64,000 nt of DNA, taken from Streptococcus sp. oral taxon 058 str. F0407 (lineage in GTDB: Bacteria; Bacillota; Bacilli; Lactobacillales; Streptococcaceae). The position numbers and the translations under genes are program-made. Below, in pieces: positions 8,910 to 17,028 of the stretch; positions within the stretch are counted from its first letter, which is position 1, and each line of letters begins with the position of its first letter. Location of the stretch: positions 448,635-512,634 of the forward strand of contig NZ_JH378887.1 in assembly GCF_000235485.1 (NCBI RefSeq), written 5' to 3'. The notes under the pieces are model-generated. The model made no database searches, was not told where the DNA came from, and saw only the letters and a program-made list of their open reading frames with translations.

Positions 8910-9638
8910 ATGAAAATTTTAATCCCAACAGCAAAAGAAATGAACACAGACCATCCTTGTATCGAAGCGCTCCCTTTGAGGGAAGAAAGTCAGGCAGTCC
9001 TTGACTCACTGGCTTGCTACTCAGCCAGTGAATTAGAGACTTTTTATAAGGTATCTGCTGAGAAAGCAGCAGAAGAGTACGCTCATATTCAAGCTCTAAA
9101 AGATCAGAGGGCTAAACATTATCCAGCTTTGAAACTCTTTGATGGTCTTATGTATCGCCACATCAAACGAGATGAGTTGACCGAGACTGAACAAGCCTAT
9201 CTTGAAGATCATGTTCTGATTACCTCGGCTTTGTATGGCGTTGTTCCAGCCCTATCTCCCATGGCTCCTCACCGTTTGGACTTTTTGATGAAGTTAAAAG
9301 TGGCTGGAAAAAACCTAAAGAGTCATTGGAAGTCAGCCTACGACGAAGCTTTGAGGGATGAAGAAGTCATTTTTTCCCTCTTGTCATCAGAGTTTGAAAC
9401 TGTATTTTCTAAGGAAAGTAGAGAAAAGATGGTGACCTTCAAATTTATGGAGGACAAGGCAGACCAGTTGAAAATCCACTCAACCATTTCAAAAAAAGCG
9501 CGTGGCGCCTTTCTGACAGTTCTAATAGAAGGGCAAGTTCAAACAGTTGAGCAAGCTCGCAAGCTAAGCTTTGCAGGCTTTGACTACCGACCTGATTTAT
9601 CAAGTGACTTAGAACTCGTCTTTGTAAAACAAGCATAA
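8910..9638 (+). CDS. yaaA: YaaA family (UPF0246) peroxide stress protein
   Basis: The 242-residue protein matches the YaaA/DUF328 family throughout: the N-terminal MKILIPTAKEM, the central LFDGLMYRHI, the SALYGVVPALSPMAPHR block and the C-terminal FAGFDYRP. In E. coli YaaA is induced by hydrogen peroxide and lowers free iron and DNA damage; it binds DNA and has a helix-hairpin-helix-like region. The Gram-positive role is inferred. No SD precedes the ATG and the -10 ends 6 nt upstream, suggesting a leaderless message. It is monocistronic, with terminators on both sides. Confidence 0.88.
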   Translation: MKILIPTAKEMNTDHPCIEALPLREESQAVLDSLACYSASELETFYKVSAEKAAEEYAHIQALKDQRAKHYPALKLFDGLMYRHIKRDELTETEQAYLEDHVLITSALYGVVPALSPMAPHRLDFLMKLKVAGKNLKSHWKSAYDEALRDEEVIFSLLSSEFETVFSKESREKMVTFKFMEDKADQLKIHSTISKKARGAFLTVLIEGQVQTVEQARKLSFAGFDYRPDLSSDLELVFVKQA

Positions 9639-9664
9639 AACCAGCTCATTCGAGCTGGTTTTTG
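9637..9664. terminator. Bidirectional terminator between yaaA and the FMN reductase gene
   Basis: AAAACCAGCTC, loop ATTC, GAGCTGG then TTTTT. The stem is flanked by A and T runs, so it can serve both convergent genes. Confidence 0.85.
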
Positions 9665-9669
9665 CTGGA

Positions 9670-10218
9670 TTAGTTAATAGCTGCAAGAAGGTCGTCAGCT
9701 TGTTTAGCAAGTGATGAGGCAGTTGCTTCTTCTAACACTAATTTTCCATCTGCCCAAGCAGAGTCATTGACACGAGCAGCAGTAAATTCACCAACGACTT
9801 GTGTACGGATAAATGGCAAGAGGTCTTTGTAAATAGCAAAGAGTTGCTCGTGACCGGCATTGGCTACAGATGATACAGTAACAAACTTGTCTTGGAGGGC
9901 AGAAGCGCCACGTGTATCAGACAAGTCAAGGGCACGAGAGAGCCAGTCAAGCAAGTTTTTCACGGTTCCAGGGATAGAGAAGTTGTAGACTGGAGAGAAA
10001 ATCCAGATGGCATCCGCAGCAAGGACTGCTTCACGAGCAGCAGCTACAGCTGGATGAGTTGGAACTTCCAAATCTTGGCTGAAGAGAGGAACAGCTGAGT
10101 AATCAAGATAGCTAACTTCCGCTTTTCCGGCAAGTGCTTTCTCAGCTTCGAGGGCCATTTGGTGGTTGAAAGAACCTTGGCGTAGTGATCCGACGATAAA
10201 TAATACTTTTTTAGACAT
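9670..10218 (-). CDS. NADPH-dependent FMN reductase family protein
   Basis: The 182-residue flavodoxin-like protein begins KVLFIVGSLRQGSFN, where GSLRxxSxN is the phosphate-binding loop of NADPH-dependent FMN reductases. SPVYNFSIPGTVKNLLDW is the second flavin-contact block of the family. Members reduce FMN, quinones or azo compounds in the cytoplasm. The start has a clear SD (GGAGA). A MarR-family gene lies 91 bp upstream on the same strand, a common arrangement for redox or electrophile-responsive reductases, so regulation by that MarR is plausible. Confidence 0.85.
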   Translation of the reverse strand: MSKKVLFIVGSLRQGSFNHQMALEAEKALAGKAEVSYLDYSAVPLFSQDLEVPTHPAVAAAREAVLAADAIWIFSPVYNFSIPGTVKNLLDWLSRALDLSDTRGASALQDKFVTVSSVANAGHEQLFAIYKDLLPFIRTQVVGEFTAARVNDSAWADGKLVLEEATASSLAKQADDLLAAIN

Positions 10219-10309
10219 GATATGTCTCCTTTAGTTTAAAATTCAAAGAGCGAACCCTTTTGTTACCACCTATGTTATAACAAATAATACTAATTAGCAA
10301 TAATTTTGC

Positions 10310-10756
10310 TCACAAATTTTTAAATTTTTTTAAAATCCGAATCAAATCTTCCTTTTCCTCATCTTCCAAGATACTAAAAGCATCTACAATAGAGTTAATA
10401 TGGTCAGGAAGAACCTCTTCAATTTTTTTGCGTCCAGCAGGTGTTAGTTTCAGGAAAAAAGAACGACGGTCTTTTGGGTCACAAGTTCTAGAAATCCACC
10501 CATCTCGAACCATATTTCGAATGACAACAGTCATGTTTCCAGAAGTGGCTAGCATTTTTTCAATCAAATCCTGAATGCGTAGTTCTCCCTTGCTATAGAG
10601 GGTTTCCAAAACTGAAAATTGAGTTGGTGTTAGCCCGTATTCTTTAGCAGCCTTGGCTTCATATGGTTTAAAAGTTCGTATGGCTTTATTGAGGACGATA
10701 GCCGTTTTTAAGTCTAGTTGATTATCGGAAATTTTCTCTTTTAAATGTTGTTTCAT
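10310..10756 (-). CDS. MarR family transcriptional regulator
   Basis: The 148-residue protein has a MarR winged helix: the recognition region around LRIQDLIEKMLATSGNMTVVIRNM, then the wing CDPKDRRSFFLKLTPAGRK with the typical DxRS/xxxLT pattern. MarR dimers usually repress adjacent genes and release DNA on binding phenols or oxidants. The likely target is the FMN reductase gene downstream. The ATG lies 6 nt after a TAAAAT -10 (10768-10763) with TTGTTT 17 bp further up, so the mRNA may be leaderless; no SD is visible. Confidence 0.85.
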   Translation of the reverse strand: MKQHLKEKISDNQLDLKTAIVLNKAIRTFKPYEAKAAKEYGLTPTQFSVLETLYSKGELRIQDLIEKMLATSGNMTVVIRNMVRDGWISRTCDPKDRRSFFLKLTPAGRKKIEEVLPDHINSIVDAFSILEDEEKEDLIRILKKFKNL

Positions 10757-10762
10757 AAGGTT

Positions 10763-10791
10763 ATTTTATCAATAATGAGAGAGAAAAACAA
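10763..10791 (-). promoter_or_regulatory. marR promoter predicting a leaderless mRNA
   Basis: On the minus strand TTGTTT (10791-10786), 17 bp, TAAAAT (10768-10763), then 6 nt to the ATG at 10756. Confidence 0.55.
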
Positions 10792-10839
10792 GAACTGATA
10801 TTTTATAGGAAAAGATTCTTAGAATGTTCCTGTCTTCAC

Positions 10840-10868
10840 TTGTAATAAAGGAGGAGAGATGGTAAAAT
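10840..10868 (+). promoter_or_regulatory. tseB-like gene promoter predicting a leaderless GTG start
   Basis: TTGTAA (10840-10845), 17 bp, TGG-TAAAAT (extended -10, hexamer 10863-10868), then 6 nt to GTG at 10875. A perfect SD (AAAGGAGGAG, 10847-10856) lies inside the promoter spacer, and would serve only longer transcripts. Confidence 0.6.
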
Positions 10869-10874
10869 AGACGA

Positions 10875-11351
10875 GTGAAACTAAGACAGAAAAAAGCAAA
10901 AAACAAGCTACTTTTACAGTATGGAATCGGCATTGCTCTGGTAGTACTAGTCATGACGACTTCCTTCCTTTATTTGATATCACTCAGCATGAAACCCTAT
11001 CAAGATGCTAGGGTTGAAGGAGAAAAACTGGCCAAGCAGTATGCAGAATTGGAACAGGCAGATCAGGTTGATTTCTATAATGGACTAGAAGGTTATTACA
11101 GCGTTCTGGGACATAATAAAAAGCAAGAGGCCATTGCCGTACTGATTGAAAAGAATGACCACAAGATTTATGTTTATCAGCTTGATAAGGGGATTTCTCA
11201 AGACAAGGCAGCGACGATTTCGAGGGAAAAAGGAGCTAGCGACATTGACAAGATTACTTTTGGTCGCTATCAGGACAAGCCGATTTGGGAAGTCAAGTCA
11301 GGAAACCAGTACTATCTGGTCGACTTTGAAACAGGAGCAGTGATCCAATAA
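10875..11351 (+). CDS. TseB-like (DUF5590/YpmB) membrane protein
   Basis: The 158-residue protein has a basic N-terminus, one membrane helix at about residues 13-35 and an extracellular DUF5590 domain with a PepSY-like end (YYLVDFETGAVIQ). B. subtilis TseB (YpmB) is a cell-wall elongation factor that acts with PBP2A. The order tseB-like, aminotransferase, asnS matches ypmB-aspB-asnS of Bacillus, which supports the call. The start is GTG; no other in-frame start fits before the helix. The SD-like sequence upstream is too far away (about 18 nt), consistent with a leaderless start. Confidence 0.75.
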   Translation: MKLRQKKAKNKLLLQYGIGIALVVLVMTTSFLYLISLSMKPYQDARVEGEKLAKQYAELEQADQVDFYNGLEGYYSVLGHNKKQEAIAVLIEKNDHKIYVYQLDKGISQDKAATISREKGASDIDKITFGRYQDKPIWEVKSGNQYYLVDFETGAVIQ

Positions 11352-11360
11352 GGAGGGCAT

Positions 11361-12542
11361 ATGAAACTATCCAAACGTGTACTAGAAATGGAAGAAAGCG
11401 TCACTCTAGCTAGTGATGCAAGAGCCAAAGCATTAAAAGCTCAGGGAAAAGATGTTCTTTTCTTAACCTTGGGACAGCCTGATTTTCATACTCCTGAAAA
11501 CATTCAGGATGCAGCGATAGAAGCGATTCGAGATGGACGAGCTTCCTTTTATACAGTTGCTTCAGGTCTACCAGAGTTAAAAGCGGCGGTTAATACCTAT
11601 TTTGAACGCCACTATGGGTATTCTGTAGCAGCCAACGAGGTTACTTTTGCCACTGGTGCTAAGTTCTCTCTCTACACCTTCTTTATGGCTGTGGTCAATC
11701 CAGGCGATGAGGTCATCATTCCTACACCTTACTGGGTCAGCTATGGAGACCAAGTCAAGATGGCAGAAGGAGTGCCAGTCTTTGTCCAGGCCAAGGAAGA
11801 CAATCACTTTAAAGTAACAGTAGAGCAGCTAGAAGCAGCCCGAACAGATAAGACCAAGGTCTTAGTTCTCAATTCACCATCTAATCCGACCGGTATGATT
11901 TACTCTCGTGAGGAACTCTTGGCTATCGGAAATTGGGCTGTTGAACATGATCTCCTTATCCTAGCAGATGATATTTATGGTCGTTTGGTTTATAACGGGA
12001 ACGAATTTGTTCCAATCTCTAGTCTGTCAGAAGCCATTCGCAAGCAAACCATCGTGATTAACGGTGTATCTAAGGCCTATGCCATGACTGGTTGGCGGGT
12101 AGGTTATGCTGTGGGAAATCCTGAGATTATTGCTGCCATGAGCAAATTGACAGGACAAACGACTTCAAATCTGACAGCAGTATCTCAATATGCAACGATT
12201 GAGGCGCTGACTGGACCGCAAGACTCTGTTGAAACCATGCGCCAAGCCTTTGAAGAACGTTTGAATACCATTTATCCACTCTTGTGCCAAGTGCCAGGAT
12301 TTGAAGTGGTCAAGCCCCAAGGTGCCTTCTATCTCTTTCCAAATGTTAAAAAAGCGATGGGAATGAAGGGTTATACCGATGTGACAGAGTTTACAACGGC
12401 TATTCTCGAAGAAGTCGGCCTTGCCTTGATTACAGGAGCTGGATTTGGAGCACCAGAAAATGTTCGTCTCAGCTATGCCACAGACTTGGATACCTTGAAA
12501 GAAGCTATTCGTCGTTTGCATCAGTTTATGGAGGAATTATAA
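11361..12542 (+). CDS. aspB: Pyridoxal-phosphate aspartate aminotransferase (class I)
   Basis: The 393-residue fold-type I aminotransferase interconverts aspartate and 2-oxoglutarate with oxaloacetate and glutamate. Visible motifs are the NSPSNPTG block, the ADDIYGRLVY segment and the cofactor lysine in NGVSKAYAMTGWRVGY, with the substrate-binding Arg near the end (NVRLSYA). It belongs to the subgroup I-gamma enzymes such as B. subtilis AspB. It lies 9 nt after the tseB-like gene with an AGGAGG SD, and its stop overlaps the next start. Aspartate made here can feed asparagine and the asnS product three genes on. Confidence 0.86.
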   Translation: MKLSKRVLEMEESVTLASDARAKALKAQGKDVLFLTLGQPDFHTPENIQDAAIEAIRDGRASFYTVASGLPELKAAVNTYFERHYGYSVAANEVTFATGAKFSLYTFFMAVVNPGDEVIIPTPYWVSYGDQVKMAEGVPVFVQAKEDNHFKVTVEQLEAARTDKTKVLVLNSPSNPTGMIYSREELLAIGNWAVEHDLLILADDIYGRLVYNGNEFVPISSLSEAIRKQTIVINGVSKAYAMTGWRVGYAVGNPEIIAAMSKLTGQTTSNLTAVSQYATIEALTGPQDSVETMRQAFEERLNTIYPLLCQVPGFEVVKPQGAFYLFPNVKKAMGMKGYTDVTEFTTAILEEVGLALITGAGFGAPENVRLSYATDLDTLKEAIRRLHQFMEEL

Positions 12543-12913
12543 TGATAGATCATTTTACCCTTAAGGTAAAGAATTTAGAAGTTTCTAAAGCTTTCTATCA
12601 AGCTACTTTAGCTGCTTTAAATTATCACCTTCAATTTGATACGGGGCAGGTCGTTAGTTTCACAGAACCGCGAGATGTGGATCCAGGTGGTGATTTTTGG
12701 CTAAATGTTGGTCAACAAGAGCCGATGCATTTTGCCTTTAGTGCTCGAACTTGTCAAGAAGTAGATGCTTTCTATCATGCAGCTTTGGCTGCTGGAGGAA
12801 AGGATAATGGTGCACCTGGCGAACGTAAAAATTACCATGTGGGATACTATGCTGCGTTTATTATTGATCCAGATGGAAATAACATAGAGGCAGTTTGCCA
12901 TAAAGAAGAATAG
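12542..12913 (+). CDS. VOC superfamily (glyoxalase/dioxygenase-like) protein
   Basis: This 123-residue protein has the vicinal oxygen chelate fold: two babbab halves, with the first metal ligand His4 in IDHFTLKV and the last ligand Glu in [10 protein letters not shown]. Such small proteins include glyoxalases, dioxygenases and fosfomycin-type thiol transferases; the substrate cannot be read from sequence. Its ATG overlaps the aminotransferase stop (TAATG), so it is translationally coupled, which is unusual within the otherwise conserved tseB-aspB-asnS set. Confidence 0.8.
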   Translation: MIDHFTLKVKNLEVSKAFYQATLAALNYHLQFDTGQVVSFTEPRDVDPGGDFWLNVGQQEPMHFAFSARTCQEVDAFYHAALAAGGKDNGAPGERKNYHVGYYAAFIIDPDGNNIEAVCHKEE

Positions 12914-12926
12914 AAAAGGAAAAACA

Positions 12927-14270
12927 ATGACAAAACGTGTAACGATTATCGATGTAAAAGACTACGTTGGTCAAGAAGTGACCATCGGAGCCTGGGTTGC
13001 CAACAAATCAGGAAAAGGGAAAATTGCTTTTTTGCAATTGCGTGATGGAACAGCCTTCTTCCAAGGTGTAGCCTTTAAACCAAACTTTGTAGAAAAATTT
13101 GGTGAAGAAGTGGGTCTAGAGAAGTTTGATGTCATCAAACGATTGAGCCAAGAAACTTCTGTCTATGTGACAGGGATTGTCAAAGAAGATGAGCGTTCTA
13201 AGTTTGGTTATGAGCTCGATATCACTGACATCGAAGTCATCGGTGAATCTCAAGACTACCCAATCACACCAAAAGAACACGGAACTGACTTCTTGATGGA
13301 CAACCGTCACTTGTGGCTCCGTTCTCGTAAGCAAGTGGCTGTGATGCAAATCCGTAATGCAATCATCTATGCAACTTATGAGTTTTTCGACAAGAACGGA
13401 TTCATGAAATTTGATAGTCCAATCCTTTCAGGAAATGCGGCAGAAGATTCAACTGAACTCTTTGAAACAGACTACTTTGGAACACCAGCCTACTTGAGCC
13501 AATCAGGTCAGCTTTACCTAGAAGCAGGAGCTATGGCTCTTGGCCGTGTCTTTGACTTTGGTCCAGTATTCCGTGCTGAAAAATCAAAAACACGCCGTCA
13601 CTTGACTGAGTTCTGGATGATGGACGCAGAGTACTCATACTTGACACACGATGAGTCACTTGACTTGCAAGAAGCTTACGTGAAAGCTCTTCTTCAAGGT
13701 GTACTTGACCGTGCACCTCAAGCCTTGGAAACCTTGGAACGTGATACAGAGCTCTTGAAACGCTACATTGCTGAGCCATTCAAACGTATCACTTATGATC
13801 AAGCCATTGACCTCTTGCAAGAGCATGAGAATGATGAAGATGCTGACTATGAGCATTTGGAACATGGAGATGACTTTGGTTCACCACATGAAACATGGAT
13901 TTCAAACCATTTTGGTGTCCCAACCTTCGTTATCAACTACCCAGCAGCTATAAAGGCCTTCTACATGAAACCAGTTCCTGGAAATCCAGAACGTGTGCTT
14001 TGTGCAGACTTGCTTGCACCAGAAGGCTATGGAGAAATCATCGGTGGTTCAATGCGTGAGGAAGACTATGACGCCCTTGTCGCTAAAATGGAAGAACTTG
14101 GTATGGATCGTACAGAGTATGAATTTTACCTTGACCTTCGTAAATATGGTACAGTACCACACGGAGGATTTGGTATCGGTATCGAGCGTATGGTAACCTT
14201 CGCAGCAGGTACAAAACACATCCGTGAAGCTATTCCATTCCCACGTATGTTGCATCGTATTAAACCATAA
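12927..14270 (+). CDS. asnS: Asparaginyl-tRNA synthetase
   Basis: The 447-residue class IIb synthetase charges tRNA-Asn. It has an N-terminal OB-fold anticodon-binding domain ([24 protein letters not shown]), then the class II core: motif 2 [21 protein letters not shown] and motif 3 [13 protein letters not shown]. Length matches bacterial AsnRS, and the absence of the bacterial AspRS insertion domain argues against AspS. It is the last gene of the tseB-like/aspB/VOC/asnS run and ends in a strong terminator. Confidence 0.95.
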   Translation: MTKRVTIIDVKDYVGQEVTIGAWVANKSGKGKIAFLQLRDGTAFFQGVAFKPNFVEKFGEEVGLEKFDVIKRLSQETSVYVTGIVKEDERSKFGYELDITDIEVIGESQDYPITPKEHGTDFLMDNRHLWLRSRKQVAVMQIRNAIIYATYEFFDKNGFMKFDSPILSGNAAEDSTELFETDYFGTPAYLSQSGQLYLEAGAMALGRVFDFGPVFRAEKSKTRRHLTEFWMMDAEYSYLTHDESLDLQEAYVKALLQGVLDRAPQALETLERDTELLKRYIAEPFKRITYDQAIDLLQEHENDEDADYEHLEHGDDFGSPHETWISNHFGVPTFVINYPAAIKAFYMKPVPGNPERVLCADLLAPEGYGEIIGGSMREEDYDALVAKMEELGMDRTEYEFYLDLRKYGTVPHGGFGIGIERMVTFAAGTKHIREAIPFPRMLHRIKP

Positions 14271-14277
14271 AAAAACT

Positions 14278-14302
14278 AAAACGCCGTAATAGGCGTTTTT
14301 TC
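14278..14302 (+). terminator. asnS terminator
   Basis: AAAACGCC, loop GTAATA, GGCGTTTTTT. Confidence 0.88.
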
Positions 14303-14352
14303 AAAACACCATAATACTTGAAGGAAGAGGTGAGGAACATGTAAAGTAAAGC

Positions 14353-14393
14353 TTAACAAGTGACAAACACAAAGATACATATACACTTGTTAA
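14353..14393 (+). promoter_or_regulatory. Inverted repeat abutting the ribosome-binding site of the MFS gene
   Basis: TTAACAAGTG (14353-14362) and CACTTGTTAA (14384-14393) are perfect 10-bp arms separated by 21 nt. The right arm runs into the SD AAAGGAG (14392-14398) of the next gene. It could be a repressor operator, or an RNA hairpin that limits ribosome access. Confidence 0.55.
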
Positions 14394-14403
14394 AGGAGAA
14401 ATT

Positions 14404-15612
14404 ATGTTTAAACGAAATTATCGGAAGAATATCGGTCTCATGGCTGGTGTGGAATTTTTTGCCTTTTTGGGCATTACCAGCTTTTGGATTCTATTCCTCA
14501 GTCAAAATGGGATGTCACTTTTGCAGATTGGCTTATTGGAAAGCATTTTTCATGCCACCAGTGTCATTTGTGAAATTCCCTCTGGAATGTTAGCTGATCG
14601 CTATTCATATAAAACCAATCTGTATTTAAGTCGAATAGCTGGGATTGCGTCGTCTATTCTCATGTTAGTAGGGCAAGGTAATTTTTGGATTTATGCACTC
14701 GCGATGGTGGTGAGTGCCTTGTCTTATAATTTTGATTCGGGGACGAGTGCAGCCATGGTTTATGATTCGGCCGTGGAGGCTGGATTAAAAGAGCGCTACT
14801 TGTCTATCTCAAGTTTTATGTCAGGAGTAGCAGAAGGAACTCGGTCTTTGGGGACCGTTTTAGCGGGGTTTTTTGTCCATGGTCAATTGCACTTGACCTA
14901 CTATATCATGATTGCCACTTCGATTATCGTTCTTTTTCTAACTTGGATGTTAAAAGAGCCTAGTGTTAAAGCGCAAAAATCTGAGCGTCTGACGATGAAA
15001 AGAATTATGTTGACTGTCAAAGAGGTGCTGCAGAGAAATCCCAGTCTTTTTGGCTGGATGATTCTTTCCCAAATCATCGGAACTCTGATGTGCATGTTTT
15101 ATTTTTACTATCAAAATCAACTGCCTGACTTAGAAGATTGGCAGATTTCGATGGTCATGTTGATGGGCAGTGTTTTGAATATCTGGGCAGTTTATCTAGC
15201 GAGTAAGATTGGAAAGAGATATTCAGCCTTAAAGCTCTTTCCAATTCTTGTACTCTTGACAGGAGTGACTTACTTGCTTTCCTACTTTGGTACGCCACTG
15301 ATTTATATTTTGGTTTATTTGATCAGTAACGCCTTATATGCTCTCTTTCAGCCGATTTTTGACAACAATTTACAAAAGCGACTCCCAAGTGAGGTACGGG
15401 CAACCATGCTAAGTGTCTACTCTATGATGTTCAGCCTGAGTATGATCGTCATTTTTCCTCTGACAGGGTGGTTGATTGACTATCTAGGATTTGTAGTAGC
15501 CTTCCTTTACTTAGGATTCTTTTTAGTATTAGCAGGCTTTTTGTTAATATTCATTTTGAAAGAGATGGCCAGATCTTTGGAACTGAAAAAGAATGTTATT
15601 TCTAAGCAATAG
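14404..15612 (+). CDS. Major facilitator superfamily transporter
   Basis: The 402-residue protein has 12 predicted membrane helices and an MFS motif A-like loop between helices 2 and 3 (GMLADRYSYKTNLYLSR). It is most like small drug- or metabolite-efflux MFS proteins of streptococci; the substrate is unknown. Its codons are more AT-rich and irregular than those of the flanking asnS and rpsF genes, and from memory pneumococcal genomes have rpsF directly after asnS, so this may be an inserted gene. It has its own SD and an inverted repeat just upstream. Confidence 0.78.
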   Translation: MFKRNYRKNIGLMAGVEFFAFLGITSFWILFLSQNGMSLLQIGLLESIFHATSVICEIPSGMLADRYSYKTNLYLSRIAGIASSILMLVGQGNFWIYALAMVVSALSYNFDSGTSAAMVYDSAVEAGLKERYLSISSFMSGVAEGTRSLGTVLAGFFVHGQLHLTYYIMIATSIIVLFLTWMLKEPSVKAQKSERLTMKRIMLTVKEVLQRNPSLFGWMILSQIIGTLMCMFYFYYQNQLPDLEDWQISMVMLMGSVLNIWAVYLASKIGKRYSALKLFPILVLLTGVTYLLSYFGTPLIYILVYLISNALYALFQPIFDNNLQKRLPSEVRATMLSVYSMMFSLSMIVIFPLTGWLIDYLGFVVAFLYLGFFLVLAGFLLIFILKEMARSLELKKNVISKQ

Positions 15613-15641
15613 AGTTATTTTTCATTTTTATCTTTTTTCTC

Positions 15642-15670
15642 TTGCTATCTACTAGTATTTCTAGTATAAT
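15642..15670 (+). promoter_or_regulatory. rpsF-ssb-rpsR promoter
   Basis: TTGCTA (15642-15647), 17 bp, TATAAT (15665-15670). Confidence 0.8.
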
Positions 15671-15689
15671 AGTTAATTGTGAGCAAACC

Positions 15690-15727
15690 TCACTTACCCC
15701 TTGCAAAGTCTTGGGGTCATTAGACCA
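15690..15727 (+). promoter_or_regulatory. rpsF leader hairpin, candidate S6:S18 autoregulatory RNA
   Basis: ACCCC (15696-15700) pairs with GGGGT (15713-15717); an alternative stem GGTC/GACC (15715-15718 with 15723-15726) competes for the same bases. Leaders of rpsF-rpsR operons in many bacteria bind the S6:S18 complex to limit their own synthesis, so this position is the expected one. The identity of this hairpin with that motif is inferred. Confidence 0.5.
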
Positions 15728-15744
15728 AAAGGAGGAACATATCA

Positions 15745-16035
15745 ATGGCTAAATACGAAATTCTTTATATCATTCGTCCAAACATTGAAGAAGAAGCGAA
15801 AAACGCTTTGGTAGCACGTTTTGACTCTATCTTGACTGACAACGGTGCAACTGTTGTTGAATCAAAATCATGGGAAAAACGTCGTCTTGCATACGAAATC
15901 CAAGATTTCCGTGAAGGACTTTACCACATCGTTAACGTTGAAGCAAACGACGACGCAGCTCTTAAAGAGTTTGACCGTCTTTCAAAAATCAACGCTGACA
16001 TTCTTCGTCACATGATCGTCAAACTTGACGCGTAA
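15745..16035 (+). CDS. rpsF: 30S ribosomal protein S6
   Basis: The 96-residue protein matches bacterial S6 from [12 protein letters not shown] to the end, including the [10 protein letters not shown] and YxxVxxxA blocks that contact S18 and the 16S central domain. It begins an operon with ssb and rpsR, the standard Firmicutes arrangement. The start has a strong SD (AAGGAGGA). Expression is driven by the promoter at 15642 and probably limited by the leader hairpin. Confidence 0.97.
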   Translation: MAKYEILYIIRPNIEEEAKNALVARFDSILTDNGATVVESKSWEKRRLAYEIQDFREGLYHIVNVEANDDAALKEFDRLSKINADILRHMIVKLDA

Positions 16036-16046
16036 GAAGGTAAATT

Positions 16047-16517
16047 ATGATTAACAATGTTGTACTTGTAGGGCGTATGACACGTGACGCTGAGTTGCGT
16101 TATACCCCATCAAATGTAGCAGTTGCGACTTTTACTCTTGCAGTAAACCGTACATTCAAGAGTCAAAATGGCGAACGTGAGGCTGATTTTATCAATGTCG
16201 TTATGTGGCGCCAACAGGCTGAAAATCTTGCTAACTGGGCTAAAAAAGGCTCTCTTATCGGGATAACCGGTCGTATCCAGACTCGTAGTTACGATAACCA
16301 GCAAGGACAACGTGTCTACGTAACAGAAGTCGTGGCTGATAATTTCCAAATGTTGGAAAGCCGTAGTGTGCGTGAAGGACATACAGGTGGAGCTTATTCT
16401 GCACCAACTGCTAGTTATACAGCACCTACACAATCAGTACCAGACTTTTCACGTGATGAAAATCCATTTGGAGCAACCAATCCTTTGGATATTTCAGATG
16501 ATGATTTACCATTCTAA
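16047..16517 (+). CDS. ssbA: Single-stranded DNA-binding protein SsbA
   Basis: The 156-residue protein has an OB-fold at about residues 1-105 ([42 protein letters not shown]). A flexible linker rich in Ser, Thr, Pro and Ala leads to the acidic tip DISDDDLPF that binds replication and repair partners. It coats single-stranded DNA during replication. The location between rpsF and rpsR and full length identify the essential SsbA rather than the shorter competence-induced SsbB. Confidence 0.96.
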   Translation: MINNVVLVGRMTRDAELRYTPSNVAVATFTLAVNRTFKSQNGEREADFINVVMWRQQAENLANWAKKGSLIGITGRIQTRSYDNQQGQRVYVTEVVADNFQMLESRSVREGHTGGAYSAPTASYTAPTQSVPDFSRDENPFGATNPLDISDDDLPF

Positions 16518-16548
16518 TGGACAATTAAAACTATAAAGGAGAAAAAAC

Positions 16549-16788
16549 ATGGCTCAACAACGTCGTGGCGGATTCAAACGCCGTAAAAAAGTTGATTACA
16601 TCGCAGCAAACAAAATTGAATATGTTGATTACAAAGATACTGAGCTTCTTAGCCGTTTCGTTTCAGAACGTGGAAAAATCCTTCCTCGTCGTGTAACAGG
16701 AACTTCAGCTAAAAACCAACGTAAAGTAACAACAGCTATCAAACGCGCTCGCGTAATGGCTTTGATGCCTTTCGTAAACGAAGATTAA
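16549..16788 (+). CDS. rpsR: 30S ribosomal protein S18
   Basis: The 79-residue basic protein has the S18 core ([28 protein letters not shown] motif region) and binds S6 on the platform of the small subunit. It lacks the cysteines of zinc-binding S18 forms, as usual in streptococci. It is the last gene of the rpsF operon and is followed by a row of terminator-like hairpins. Confidence 0.97.
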   Translation: MAQQRRGGFKRRKKVDYIAANKIEYVDYKDTELLSRFVSERGKILPRRVTGTSAKNQRKVTTAIKRARVMALMPFVNED

Positions 16789-16792
16789 AAAA

Positions 16793-16977
16793 GTGGTCCA
16801 GTGGACCTCTTTTTCATGAGCTTGAAAATAAGAAAGCGAGTCAAGACCCCAACGGGTCTTTTTTTCTGACTCACTCGAGTCTTTTTTTCAGATTCGGTTG
16901 AACCTCTTTTTCAGACCTCGGTTGGACAGAGCTACTTTTTGACCTAGTAAGCTGCTTTTTTCTTACTAGGTCTTTTT
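16793..16977 (+). terminator. Row of consecutive terminator-like hairpins after rpsR
   Basis: At least four hairpins with T-runs follow each other: GGTCC/GGACC (16795-16807), AAGACCC/GGGTCTT (16843-16860), GACTC/GAGTC (16868-16881) and GACCTAGTAAG/CTTACTAGGTC (16941-16972). A weak GGTT/AACC unit (16896-16904) and degenerate copies of TCGGTTG lie between. Several units repeat the pattern stem, T-run, CAG, which suggests local duplication. Confidence 0.75.
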
Positions 16978-17028
16978 CTTTTAATTATCGTGCTATAATG
17001 GTAGGAGAAAGCTTTAAAGGAGCAACTT

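Noticed and set aside
16896-16904. GGTTGAACC as a separate terminator
   Set aside because: The stem is only 4 bp with a 1-nt loop, too small to fold; treated as part of the degenerate repeat row.
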